The notes beneath the pieces were generated by a model. That model saw only the letters and a program-made list of their open reading frames with translations. It did no database searches and was not told the origin of the DNA. From positions 1 through 41,343 of the forward strand of contig CACLHJ010000004.1 of assembly GCA_902606645.1 (NCBI GenBank): a stretch of 41,343 nt of DNA. The letters are read 5' to 3'. The stretch comes from an uncultured Pelagibacteraceae bacterium. GTDB lineage: Bacteria > Pseudomonadota > Alphaproteobacteria > Pelagibacterales > Pelagibacteraceae. Both the position numbers and the translations under genes were made by a program. Positions 24,249-32,532 of this stretch are shown here, in pieces (the stretch's first letter is position 1; each line of letters starts with the position of its first letter).

Positions 24249-25678
24249 CTCCAACCACCAACTGATTTTACTTCTAAGAACTCAAGCAGACCTTCTTTAC
24301 CTGCTTCTCTTCCAATACCAGAATGTTTAAAACCACCAAAGGGAGCGTCTACTGCAATACCCGCACCATTTACATCAACCATTCCAGATCTTAATTTTCT
24401 GGCAAGTCTTCTGATTTTTTCAGAGTCTTTACTTTGAATATAATTTGTTAAACCATAATCAGTATCATTAGCAATTTCTATTGCTTCTTCTTCAGTTTCA
24501 AATGGTATTACTGACAAAACTGGCCCAAATATTTCTGTTCTTGCAATTTCCATTTGATTATTGACATCTGCAAATACAGTAGGTTTAACATAATAACCCT
24601 CATTCATGCCATCTGGTTTTCCTGGTCCACCAGCTACTAATTTTGCACCTTCGTCTATTCCTTTTTGAATTAAAGTTTGAATTTTATTAAATTGTGTTTC
24701 AGAGATTACAGGACCTATGTGTTCACCCTCTTTTTTTGGATCATCCACTTTGAATTCATTTGTGTATTTTTTTAGTCTTTCTATTGCTTCACCATACATA
24801 GATTTTTCAACCAACATTCTTGTTGGAGCATTACAAGATTGACCTGAGTTTCTAAAACATCTTAAAGCACCTCTTTCAATGGCCTCTGGATCTGCATCTT
24901 TAAAGATAATATTTGCTCCCTTGCCACCAAGTTCTAAACTAACTCTTTTAAAATCTTTTGCTGCGTTTTGAGATATTAAAGCACCTGCTCTAGTTGATCC
25001 TGTAAATGAGATCATATTTACATCTGGATGACTTGTTAAAGCATCACCAGTTGTAGCTCCATCTCCATTAACTAAGTTAAATACCCCTTTTGGAAATTTT
25101 GCTTCATCAATTAGTTCTGCAAGAATCATGGCTGAAAGTGGTGCCAATTCTGATGGTTTTAAAATCATAGTACAGCCAGATGCTAAAGCTGGAATTACTT
25201 TTAAAGTGACCTGGTTCATTGGCCAATTCCAAGGAGTAATTAACGCACAAACCCCTTTTGGCTCATATATTAATCTTTGATTTTTCGCATGCTCCCCTAA
25301 TGGTTTTTCAAATTCAAACTCCTTTAAATATCTTATAAAAGATTTAGTATGACTTGCGCCAGTTCCTGTTTGAAGTTTTGATGCAAAATCTTTCGGTGCT
25401 CCCATTTCTTGAATAATGGCATCCGTTATATCGTTCCATCTTTTCTTATATAAAGTATAAAATGTTTCTAATAGAGCAATTCTGTCCTCTCTGGTTGAAT
25501 ATCCCCAAGTTTTGAATGCCTCTTTAGCAGACAGCACTGCATCATTAATATCCTCTTTACCTCCGAGAGAAATTACTGCACAAGCTTTTTCTGTCGCTGG
25601 ATTAATTACCTCAATATCTCTTGGTTTTTTTGGAGCAACCCACGAACCATTTATATAAAAATTTCTTTTTTCTAACAT
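24245..25678 (-). CDS. NAD(P)-dependent aldehyde dehydrogenase
   Basis: A 477-aa aldehyde dehydrogenase. The cofactor and catalytic motifs are ITPWNWPMNQ, SFTGSTRAG, ELGGKGANI (catalytic Glu) and NSGQSCNAPTR (catalytic Cys near residue 281), with EIFGPVLSVIPF towards the end. It oxidises an aldehyde to its acid. It follows the agmatinase-like gene by 20 bases on the same strand, so an aminoaldehyde from polyamine or guanidino-compound breakdown is a reasonable substrate (inference). Family members vary too much for a firm name. Confidence 0.9.
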   Translation of the reverse strand: MLEKRNFYINGSWVAPKKPRDIEVINPATEKACAVISLGGKEDINDAVLSAKEAFKTWGYSTREDRIALLETFYTLYKKRWNDITDAIIQEMGAPKDFASKLQTGTGASHTKSFIRYLKEFEFEKPLGEHAKNQRLIYEPKGVCALITPWNWPMNQVTLKVIPALASGCTMILKPSELAPLSAMILAELIDEAKFPKGVFNLVNGDGATTGDALTSHPDVNMISFTGSTRAGALISQNAAKDFKRVSLELGGKGANIIFKDADPEAIERGALRCFRNSGQSCNAPTRMLVEKSMYGEAIERLKKYTNEFKVDDPKKEGEHIGPVISETQFNKIQTLIQKGIDEGAKLVAGGPGKPDGMNEGYYVKPTVFADVNNQMEIARTEIFGPVLSVIPFETEEEAIEIANDTDYGLTNYIQSKDSEKIRRLARKLRSGMVDVNGAGIAVDAPFGGFKHSGIGREAGKEGLLEFLEVKSVGGWS

Positions 25679-25698
25679 ATGAGAAAACTATCTTCTCT

Positions 25699-26658
25699 TT
25701 ATGTTTTTGCAAACAAATTAGTTAATTCATACACTATTGTTGCTGCAGCTAGAGAAGTAACTTCTGCATGGTCATAAGCTGGGGAAACCTCTACAACATC
25801 AGCTGATACAAGATTCAAACCTGATAAGCCTCTTAAAACATTCACCATCTCTCTAGTTGTCATTCCTGCGATTTCAGGTGTACCTGTTCCAGGAGCAAAA
25901 GCAGGATCTAGCACATCAATGTCAATTGAAAGGTATAATGGATTATCTCCTACTCTTTTTCTAATTCTTTCGGCTATTTTATCTGTTCCTTCAGTTTGAA
26001 ATTCATCACAATGAATTATTTTAAAACCAAAACTTTCATCATTTTTTATATCATCTCTGCTATAGAGTGGGCCTCGAATACCGACATGCATTGAGGCATC
26101 ATCTAGAAATAATCCCTCTTCTCTAGCTCTTCTAAACGGAGTTCCGTGTGTATAAGGTGCACCAAAGTATGTATCCCATGTATCTAGATGAGCATCAAAA
26201 TGTACTAAAGAGACTGGACCATTATTTTTTTTATTTATTGCTCTTAATAAAGGTACAGCAATAGTATGATCTCCACCTAGACTAATTATACCACCTACTT
26301 TTTTTAATAAATCTGTAGCTCCTACTTCAATTTGCTTGATAGCTTCATCAATACTAAAAGGATTACAGGCTATATCACCTGCGTCAGCCACTTGTTGAAT
26401 TTTAAAGGGCTCAACATCATAACTTGGATGATAATTTGTTCTTAAATGTCTTGAGGCTTGACGAATACTTTGTGGTCCAAATCTTGCTCCAGGTCTGTAA
26501 CTTGTTCCCGCATCAAATGGTACACCTACAATTGCTACATCACAGCTTTCAACATCTCTTAACTCAGGCAATCTAGCAAATGTAGATGGGCCTGCATATC
26601 TTGGAACTTTTGTGCCACTTACTGGCTGAATTGGATTTTTATTTTTTTCTTTTTTCAT
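25699..26658 (-). CDS. speB: Agmatinase-family ureohydrolase (SpeB-like)
   Basis: A 319-aa manganese ureohydrolase. All metal ligands are visible: GGDHTIAVPLLRA (His), HFDAHLDTW (Asp-x-His-x-Asp) and SIDIDVLDPAFAPGTGTPE (Asp-x-Asp). The TSYRPGARFGPQSIRQASR segment is the family start. The usual reaction is agmatine to putrescine plus urea. Relatives cleave guanidinobutyrate, guanidinopropionate or guanidine, so the substrate is not certain. Pairing with the aldehyde dehydrogenase and proximity to a polyamine-type ABC transporter favour a role in guanidino/polyamine breakdown. Confidence 0.88.
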   Translation of the reverse strand: MKKEKNKNPIQPVSGTKVPRYAGPSTFARLPELRDVESCDVAIVGVPFDAGTSYRPGARFGPQSIRQASRHLRTNYHPSYDVEPFKIQQVADAGDIACNPFSIDEAIKQIEVGATDLLKKVGGIISLGGDHTIAVPLLRAINKKNNGPVSLVHFDAHLDTWDTYFGAPYTHGTPFRRAREEGLFLDDASMHVGIRGPLYSRDDIKNDESFGFKIIHCDEFQTEGTDKIAERIRKRVGDNPLYLSIDIDVLDPAFAPGTGTPEIAGMTTREMVNVLRGLSGLNLVSADVVEVSPAYDHAEVTSLAAATIVYELTNLFAKT

Positions 26659-26712
26659 TTTATTTTAAAACTAAGTTAATATTATCTAGCTTTATTCGTC
26701 TATAATAATCTA

Positions 26713-27444
26713 ATGAAATATATAATTTCTATAATACTAATATTTAATATTTCAGTAGTAAATGCGAATGAAATTTTTAATCTGTTAAAAATCCCAAATT
26801 TAGAAATCTATAATATAAACACTTCAAATGGATTAAAATATTTATACGCTGAGAACAACTTTAAAATAGGATTAAAAAAAAATATTTCATGTGATAGGTT
26901 AAAAAAAAATGAATTAGAAAAAAAGTATCCAATTATTGAGAAAAATTTAAATAAATATGAGGCAGATTTTCTAGTTAAGAATAATCTCAAATTTATTATT
27001 TTGTGCGAAAACCTGAGTGTTTCATCCATTAATACAGGAGGAGTGCCAAACATTCTTAAAAGATCATTGATCTTAGATATTAACTTTAATCTGGAACACT
27101 TTGAAAGAATGATCCATCATGAATTCTTTCATATGATACAGGCAAAGCACAAAAGGATGTTTGATGAAGCTTTATGGTCTAAATTTAATAGAACATCTTT
27201 TAAATATGCAGAATGTTCAACTTGTTCAGATCGAACTGATCTTAGTCTCTATAAAAATACAGATGGATTTTTAACAGAATATTCAAAATCTATTCCGTCA
27301 GAAGATATGGCTGAAATTTTTTCATTTCTTATGATCAATAAAGAATTAGTAGAAAAAAAAATTGAGAATGATTTAATTTTAAAAAATAAAGTTAATTATT
27401 TAGAAAAAAATTTAAAATTAATTGATGATAACTTCGTATTTTAA
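26713..27444 (+). CDS. Secreted HExxH putative metallopeptidase, 243 aa
   Basis: The first 18 or so residues form a signal peptide (YIISIILIFNISVVNA). In the second half MIHHEFFHMIQ contains HEFFH, a zinc-binding HExxH helix, and PSEDMAEIFSFLM further on could provide the third ligand, as in gluzincin-type folds. I do not recognise the family. It would act in the periplasm or at the cell surface. Four cysteines are visible: one each in FKIGLKKNISCD and FIILCENL, and two in ECSTCSD. It overlaps the cyclophilin gene by one base (TAATG), so the pair is probably cotranslated. Confidence 0.65.
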   Translation: MKYIISIILIFNISVVNANEIFNLLKIPNLEIYNINTSNGLKYLYAENNFKIGLKKNISCDRLKKNELEKKYPIIEKNLNKYEADFLVKNNLKFIILCENLSVSSINTGGVPNILKRSLILDINFNLEHFERMIHHEFFHMIQAKHKRMFDEALWSKFNRTSFKYAECSTCSDRTDLSLYKNTDGFLTEYSKSIPSEDMAEIFSFLMINKELVEKKIENDLILKNKVNYLEKNLKLIDDNFVF

Positions 27445-28088
27445 TGATTAAAAAAATTAAATCATCATTATCAGAAAAAATATTATTTATATTTCTAATT
27501 TCGTTAGCAGTTTTTACTTTTGGTTCTTTTTATTTAATTAAGAATAAATGTTTGTTTGTTAAAGAACTTGATTTAGAGAAACTTAAAATTAGTGATCCAA
27601 AAAATTTAGCTATTATGGATGTTGAGTGTGGAAAAGTTGCAATTGAACTTTATCCTCAAGTTTCACCTAAATCGGTTGAGAGATTTAAATATTTTGTTGA
27701 TTCGGGTTTGTATAATAATTCAGCATTTTATCGTGTAATAGAAAACACTCTGGTTCAAGCAGGTGATCTTGAGTTTGGTTATCATTATAATATAAATTAT
27801 TTTAAAATTGGAAGTGGTAAGTCTAAGCTTGGTAAATTAAAATCAGAGTTAAGTAATGATTATGAATTTAAAGCAGGAACGGTTGCTATGGCTAGAGGTG
27901 AATTTGATACTGAGGATAGTGAATTCTTTATAATCTTAAAAGATATCCCATTGTACCAGGGGGAATATACACCCATTGGAAAAGTAGTGTTTGGTTTAGA
28001 TGCTTTAAAAAAAATCAAAATCGGCAATAAAACAGATTATGTATTGAGGCCTGATTATATTAAAGAATTCCAATTATTAGAAAATTAA
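27444..28088 (+). CDS. Membrane-anchored cyclophilin-type peptidyl-prolyl isomerase
   Basis: A 214-aa protein with an N-terminal membrane helix (ILFIFLISLAVFTFGSFYLI, about residues 13-32) followed by a cyclophilin domain (about 47-214). Motifs are the AIELYPQVSPKSVERFKYFV start, FYRVIENTLVQAGD and GTVAMARGEFDTEDSEFFI. The catalytic Arg of FxRV is kept, though the usual His before it is Tyr. It should assist folding of exported proteins in the periplasm, perhaps including the HExxH protein encoded just before it. The stop overlaps the convergent fadN stop. Confidence 0.85.
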   Translation: MIKKIKSSLSEKILFIFLISLAVFTFGSFYLIKNKCLFVKELDLEKLKISDPKNLAIMDVECGKVAIELYPQVSPKSVERFKYFVDSGLYNNSAFYRVIENTLVQAGDLEFGYHYNINYFKIGSGKSKLGKLKSELSNDYEFKAGTVAMARGEFDTEDSEFFIILKDIPLYQGEYTPIGKVVFGLDALKKIKIGNKTDYVLRPDYIKEFQLLEN

Positions 28089-30307
28089 TTAACTAAAGGT
28101 TTTCCAGTTGCAAGTGTATGCTTTATTCTTTCTTGAGTTTTAGGAGTCTCAATAAGCTTCATAAAAGCATCTAACTCTAGTTTAAATAAATCATCTTCCG
28201 ACAGTTGTTTATCTATTGATGTATCTCCCCCACTTAAAACATATGCTAATTCCTTAGCAACTTCCATGCCGTGATCAAGTATAATTTTTTCATTGTAAAG
28301 TTTATCTAAAACTTTTTGCATTTCACCTCTAACACTCTCACCAGGCAAATTAAATACCAATTCAGATGGTGATTTAAAATTTTGGTTTTCATCTAAAATT
28401 TGTTTCGATGCTTCAAGTAAACTATTTCTATTCATTATTTTTTTATCTTCTGGCTTAAGATATTTTAAAGGTTCTGCCTCTACCGGTGAAGTTGCCGTCT
28501 TACCATAGCCAATAATGTCAAAAACTTTTAATGGAGCAAAATGAGGATCTTTTTTACTTTCTTCTGTATCTTGCCATCTTGCTAACATTTCTTTGCAACC
28601 ACCCCCTGCTGGTATCAATCCTACTATTGTCTCAACTAAACCAATTACAATATTTGTGTGCGATGCCACAAAATTACTTTGCACAAGAACTTCAAAGCCT
28701 CCTCCCAAAGTTAAACCTGAAGGTGCAGATATTACTGGATATTTTGAATACTTAAGCTCTTTACATGTTTCTTGAAAATATTTAATAAATTTTTCAATAG
28801 ATTTAAAATCACCTTTATTTGCAAAATCCATCGTATAACTTAAATTTACCCCTGCAGAGAATTGCATACTTTCATTAATAATAATTAAAGGTTTATCAGT
28901 CGCTTTTTTTAAAGCATCCATAGAGTCATAATCTAAAGCGTTTGCTTTAGTAGTAAACTCAACAATATTATAGTCTTTAAATTTATAAATTTGAGCAGAG
29001 CTATTTCCATCAACACTTTGAGCTTTTCTTTTAACTTTTCCTAAAGTTTCAATTTTTGTATATTTTTGTCTTTCTCCATAAAAATTTTCATTTTTAGATT
29101 TTGCGAGACTTTCTAAAAATTTGTTACCTTCATAATCATCAATTTTGTTAAAAAAATTTTCTATTCCAATTTCTTCAAGCATCTCAAAAGGTCCTTTAGA
29201 CCAATTAAAACCAAGTCTCATCGCTTCATCTATGTCATTAAATTCATCTGTAATCTCAGGTACCAATGAAGATGCATATTTTATTATTTTTGAAATTACT
29301 GACCAAGCATATTTTCCGTACTTGTCATCTCGGTTAATTAATTTTTTAAGATCAACTTTATCAGACTTAACATCAATTTTTTTACTCGGTGAATAATCTC
29401 CTGTTTCTAGATTTAGTGCCTCTAAAATTTTTACACCTCCTTCTTTATTTATTCTAAAAAAACCACCTTTGCCTTTTCGGCCAGTATAACCAGTTTCAAT
29501 TAGTTTTTTAATTAAAGGGATTTCTTGTGCGACCTCATGAAATTTGTCAGTTTTTGGTAATTCTTTTATAAAACTTTTCAGTACATCGGCCATTAAATCG
29601 ATGCCGATTAAATCATATAAACCAAATACCCCCGTTTTAGGAATTCCCATAGGTCTTCCAAAAATTGCATCAGCTTCTTCAACAGTTAATTTCATTTTGA
29701 AGGCTTCAGTCATTGCTATTTGCATAGCATATACACCAACCCTATTTCCTAAAAAACCTGGAGTATCGTTACAGACTATTGCCCCTTTCCCAAGTTCAAT
29801 CTCACAAAATTTTTGAAGTGCATTTATTTTTTCTAAATCATTATTTTCATTTTTAACAATTTCTAACAATCCCATGTATCGAACAGGATTAAAGAAGTGT
29901 GTAATAGAAAAATCTTTTTTTTGCTCATTGGTTAGATTTTGTGAAAGTACTTTAATTGGAATTGAGGATGTATTTGAGGAGACTATAGCTCCATCTTTTC
30001 TGGATTTAAATATTTTATCGTATATTTGATGTTTAATATCTATTCTCTCAACAACTGCTTCTACTACCCAATCGGCCTCTTTAACAGTATCAAAGTCATC
30101 AGAAATATTTCCTACTTTGATGTTATTAATTTTAGATTTATCAATTAATAAAGGTGGTCTTGATTTAAAAATTCTATCTCTCGCATTTGTACTTATTTCA
30201 GTGGTTAAATCTAACAATGTTACTGGCACATTGGCATTACATAAATGAGCAGCAATACCGCTACCCATTGTACCTGATCCAATAATAACTACTTTTTTAA
30301 TTTCCAC
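28085..30307 (-). CDS. 3-Hydroxyacyl-CoA dehydrogenase/enoyl-CoA hydratase, FadN-like
   Basis: A 740-aa bifunctional beta-oxidation enzyme with the dehydrogenase first and the hydratase second, the order of Bacillus FadN rather than E. coli FadB/FadJ. The NAD site is VVIIGSGTMGSGIAAHL; the dehydrogenase signature THFFNPVRYMGLLEIV carries the catalytic His and Glu. The crotonase part (about 425-650) shows APSGLTLGGGFEVL and GLIPAGGGCKEML. It converts enoyl-CoA to 3-ketoacyl-CoA. No thiolase or acyl-CoA dehydrogenase gene is adjacent. It lies 36 bases after potC, so it may share the transporter transcript. Confidence 0.9.
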   Translation of the reverse strand: MEIKKVVIIGSGTMGSGIAAHLCNANVPVTLLDLTTEISTNARDRIFKSRPPLLIDKSKINNIKVGNISDDFDTVKEADWVVEAVVERIDIKHQIYDKIFKSRKDGAIVSSNTSSIPIKVLSQNLTNEQKKDFSITHFFNPVRYMGLLEIVKNENNDLEKINALQKFCEIELGKGAIVCNDTPGFLGNRVGVYAMQIAMTEAFKMKLTVEEADAIFGRPMGIPKTGVFGLYDLIGIDLMADVLKSFIKELPKTDKFHEVAQEIPLIKKLIETGYTGRKGKGGFFRINKEGGVKILEALNLETGDYSPSKKIDVKSDKVDLKKLINRDDKYGKYAWSVISKIIKYASSLVPEITDEFNDIDEAMRLGFNWSKGPFEMLEEIGIENFFNKIDDYEGNKFLESLAKSKNENFYGERQKYTKIETLGKVKRKAQSVDGNSSAQIYKFKDYNIVEFTTKANALDYDSMDALKKATDKPLIIINESMQFSAGVNLSYTMDFANKGDFKSIEKFIKYFQETCKELKYSKYPVISAPSGLTLGGGFEVLVQSNFVASHTNIVIGLVETIVGLIPAGGGCKEMLARWQDTEESKKDPHFAPLKVFDIIGYGKTATSPVEAEPLKYLKPEDKKIMNRNSLLEASKQILDENQNFKSPSELVFNLPGESVRGEMQKVLDKLYNEKIILDHGMEVAKELAYVLSGGDTSIDKQLSEDDLFKLELDAFMKLIETPKTQERIKHTLATGKPLVN

Positions 30308-30343
30308 TCTAAGTTCTATATATGAAAAGTATATTTAGGTAAA

Positions 30344-31198
30344 TTATCTATTTATTCCTCTTAATCTCTCAGATCTTCTTCTTAATAATTCTGCAGTGAC
30401 TAAAATTAAAGTAGATAAAATAATTAAACATGTTGCAACTGCAAGAATTGTTGGGCTTAACTGTTCTCTTAAACCTGTCCACATTTGAACTGGTATAGTC
30501 GTATTTTCTAATCCTGCTAAAAATAACACAACAACAACTTCGTCAAATGACGTAACAAATGCAAACAATCCTCCTGAAATAACTCCTGGAAGTATCAAAG
30601 GTAATGTTATTTTCATAAATGTGTTAACTGGATTACTACCTAAGCTTGAGGCTGCTCGAGTTACACTATGATCAAAGCCTGAAAGCGTTGCGGTAACGGT
30701 TATGACTACAAAAGGAGTACCTAATATAATATGAGCTAAAACTATTCCTGTGTGTGTTGCAGCTAAACCAACTTTTGCCATGAAAAAGAAAATAGCTACA
30801 CCAGATATAATTAATGGAACAATCATGGGAGAAATTAAAACTGCCATAATCAAACCTTTATAAGGCATATGCCTACTACTAAGTCCTAACGCTGCAAGTG
30901 TTCCTAGTATAATTGATCCAATTGTTGCAAATATTGCAATGATAAAACTATTTTTTGCAGCTAATCCCCATGGATTTTTAGTTCCATAAACCATTTCGTG
31001 ATACCATCTAAAAGAGAAAGCATCTGGATCAAGCTTTTTCATTCCTTCAGAAAAAACTAAAAACTCTTCGGCGTTAAATGATAAAGGAAAAATTACAAAT
31101 AAAGGTGCAATTAAAAAGAAAAACACAAATGTACAAATAGCAATATAAAAGTAATGCCAAATTCTATATCTTGTTTCTGTGTAACTTGGTAATGCCAT
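30344..31198 (-). CDS. potC: Polyamine-type ABC transporter permease PotC
   Basis: A 284-aa inner-membrane permease with about six helices, starting at the first helix (YFYIAICTFVFFFLIAPLFV). The EAA loop towards the end reads RAASSLGSNPVNTFMKITLPL, the site that docks with the ATPase. It belongs to the PotC/YdcV group. It starts 2 bases after potB ends. The substrate is set by PotD, see there. Confidence 0.93.
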   Translation of the reverse strand: MALPSYTETRYRIWHYFYIAICTFVFFFLIAPLFVIFPLSFNAEEFLVFSEGMKKLDPDAFSFRWYHEMVYGTKNPWGLAAKNSFIIAIFATIGSIILGTLAALGLSSRHMPYKGLIMAVLISPMIVPLIISGVAIFFFMAKVGLAATHTGIVLAHIILGTPFVVITVTATLSGFDHSVTRAASSLGSNPVNTFMKITLPLILPGVISGGLFAFVTSFDEVVVVLFLAGLENTTIPVQMWTGLREQLSPTILAVATCLIILSTLILVTAELLRRRSERLRGINR

Positions 31199-31200
31199 GA

Positions 31201-32463
31201 TTATCCTAATTTAATATTATCTACTCCAACTAATTTGTTATAAACCCAATAGATCACTAAAACCCCAGATAACAGCATTAAGCCCATTGCAGATGCAAAG
31301 CTCCAATCCAATGTTGCTTTCATGTGATATGCAATTTGATTACTAATTAAAGTACCTGAGGCCCCTCCAACTAATGCTGGTGTAATGTAATACCCAATTG
31401 CTAAAATAAACACTAACAAACAACCTGCACCAATGCCTGGAATAGTTAATGGAAAATAAACTTTCCAAAAAGCAACAAAAGGGGTTCCCCCTAGTGATTT
31501 TCCTGCCCTCATTAAACTTGGAGATATTGTTTTCATGACACTGTAGAGTGGTAGTACCATGAAAGGTAATAATATTTGTGTCATTGCCACATAAGTTCCA
31601 ACTTTATTGTACATCATAGTTGGTCTGTTATCGTCTGCAACAAGACCAATCATTACAAAAAAATCATTTACTACTCCTTGTGTTTGTAGCAAAATCATCC
31701 AGCTAGCAGTTCTTACTAATAAAGAAGTCCAAAACGGTAAGAGAACACATATCATTAAAAGATTACTGTATTTCATTGGTAATGTTGCAAGTAAGTGAGC
31801 TATTGGATAGCCCATTAAAAAACAGAAAATAGTTACAAACAACGCTATTTCTAGTGTTCTTAGCCAAAGTATTCTGTGTATTCTTCTATCTTCATCGACT
31901 TGTGCAATACTTCCATCTGCTGCAAAATACATATCCATCCCTTTTAAATATTTTGCCATAGTATAAGGAGGTGCAGTTCGTTTTATAGCCTGCCAATACT
32001 CAACGTTTGCCCATCTTTTATGAATTTTCATAATTTGTTCTTTGATGCTTTGGCTTTCATCAATCTTATTTCTTTTAATTAGTCTCATTAATTTTTTGGT
32101 AATGGTGTTGAAACCATTCTTTTCTTTATTTAATCTTTGACCAAGTTTCCCTTGTGTTTCGTTTTCTACCAATAATTTGAAATCTGAATAGAAAGCAGTA
32201 AAAACTTCTTCCTGAGGTAATTCTTTCCCATCCCAACTTTCCATTGCTTTAAAGGTTTTGGGAAGCATATTGGTAACCATTCTATCATCTACACTTCTCG
32301 TGAACATTTCTCCAATTGGAAAAACATAGGTGATAAATAAGAATAATAGTAATGGAGCAACAAGAAGAAATGCTTTAATTTTATTCTTCTTTTCAGCTTT
32401 TTTTAGACTGACTTCGAGTGGTATTCCGTCAGTAGTTAAAATTTGTTTTGTTTCTGAGCTCAT
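31201..32463 (-). CDS. potB: Polyamine-type ABC transporter permease PotB, long form
   Basis: A 420-aa permease. Residues about 30-48 form the first helix (AFLLVAPLLLFLFITYVFP), followed by a soluble insert of about 150 residues and then the five helices of the usual core. E. coli PotB is about 275-285 aa, so this is the long form common in alphaproteobacteria. The EAA loop is RAGKSLGGTPFVAFWKVYFPL. The start codon directly abuts a U-tract following a perfect hairpin, leaving no room for a Shine-Dalgarno sequence; no alternative in-frame Met precedes the insert. Confidence 0.9.
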   Translation of the reverse strand: MSSETKQILTTDGIPLEVSLKKAEKKNKIKAFLLVAPLLLFLFITYVFPIGEMFTRSVDDRMVTNMLPKTFKAMESWDGKELPQEEVFTAFYSDFKLLVENETQGKLGQRLNKEKNGFNTITKKLMRLIKRNKIDESQSIKEQIMKIHKRWANVEYWQAIKRTAPPYTMAKYLKGMDMYFAADGSIAQVDEDRRIHRILWLRTLEIALFVTIFCFLMGYPIAHLLATLPMKYSNLLMICVLLPFWTSLLVRTASWMILLQTQGVVNDFFVMIGLVADDNRPTMMYNKVGTYVAMTQILLPFMVLPLYSVMKTISPSLMRAGKSLGGTPFVAFWKVYFPLTIPGIGAGCLLVFILAIGYYITPALVGGASGTLISNQIAYHMKATLDWSFASAMGLMLLSGVLVIYWVYNKLVGVDNIKLG

Positions 32464-32496
32464 AAAAAAAAAGGGCGGTTAGTTAATAACCGCCCT
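32464..32496 (-). terminator. GC-rich hairpin with U-tract between potD and potB
   Basis: On the minus strand AGGGCGGTTA pairs perfectly with TAACCGCCCT (10 bp, 5-base loop) and is followed by nine T (A 464-472 on the plus strand) that run straight into the potB ATG. It looks like a rho-independent terminator placed inside the transporter operon. Such hairpins keep the binding-protein message abundant and lower permease levels by partial termination and 3' protection. Confidence 0.92.
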
Positions 32497-32532
32497 AAAT
32501 ATATTATATTAATTCAGTGTTTAAAACCGAAA

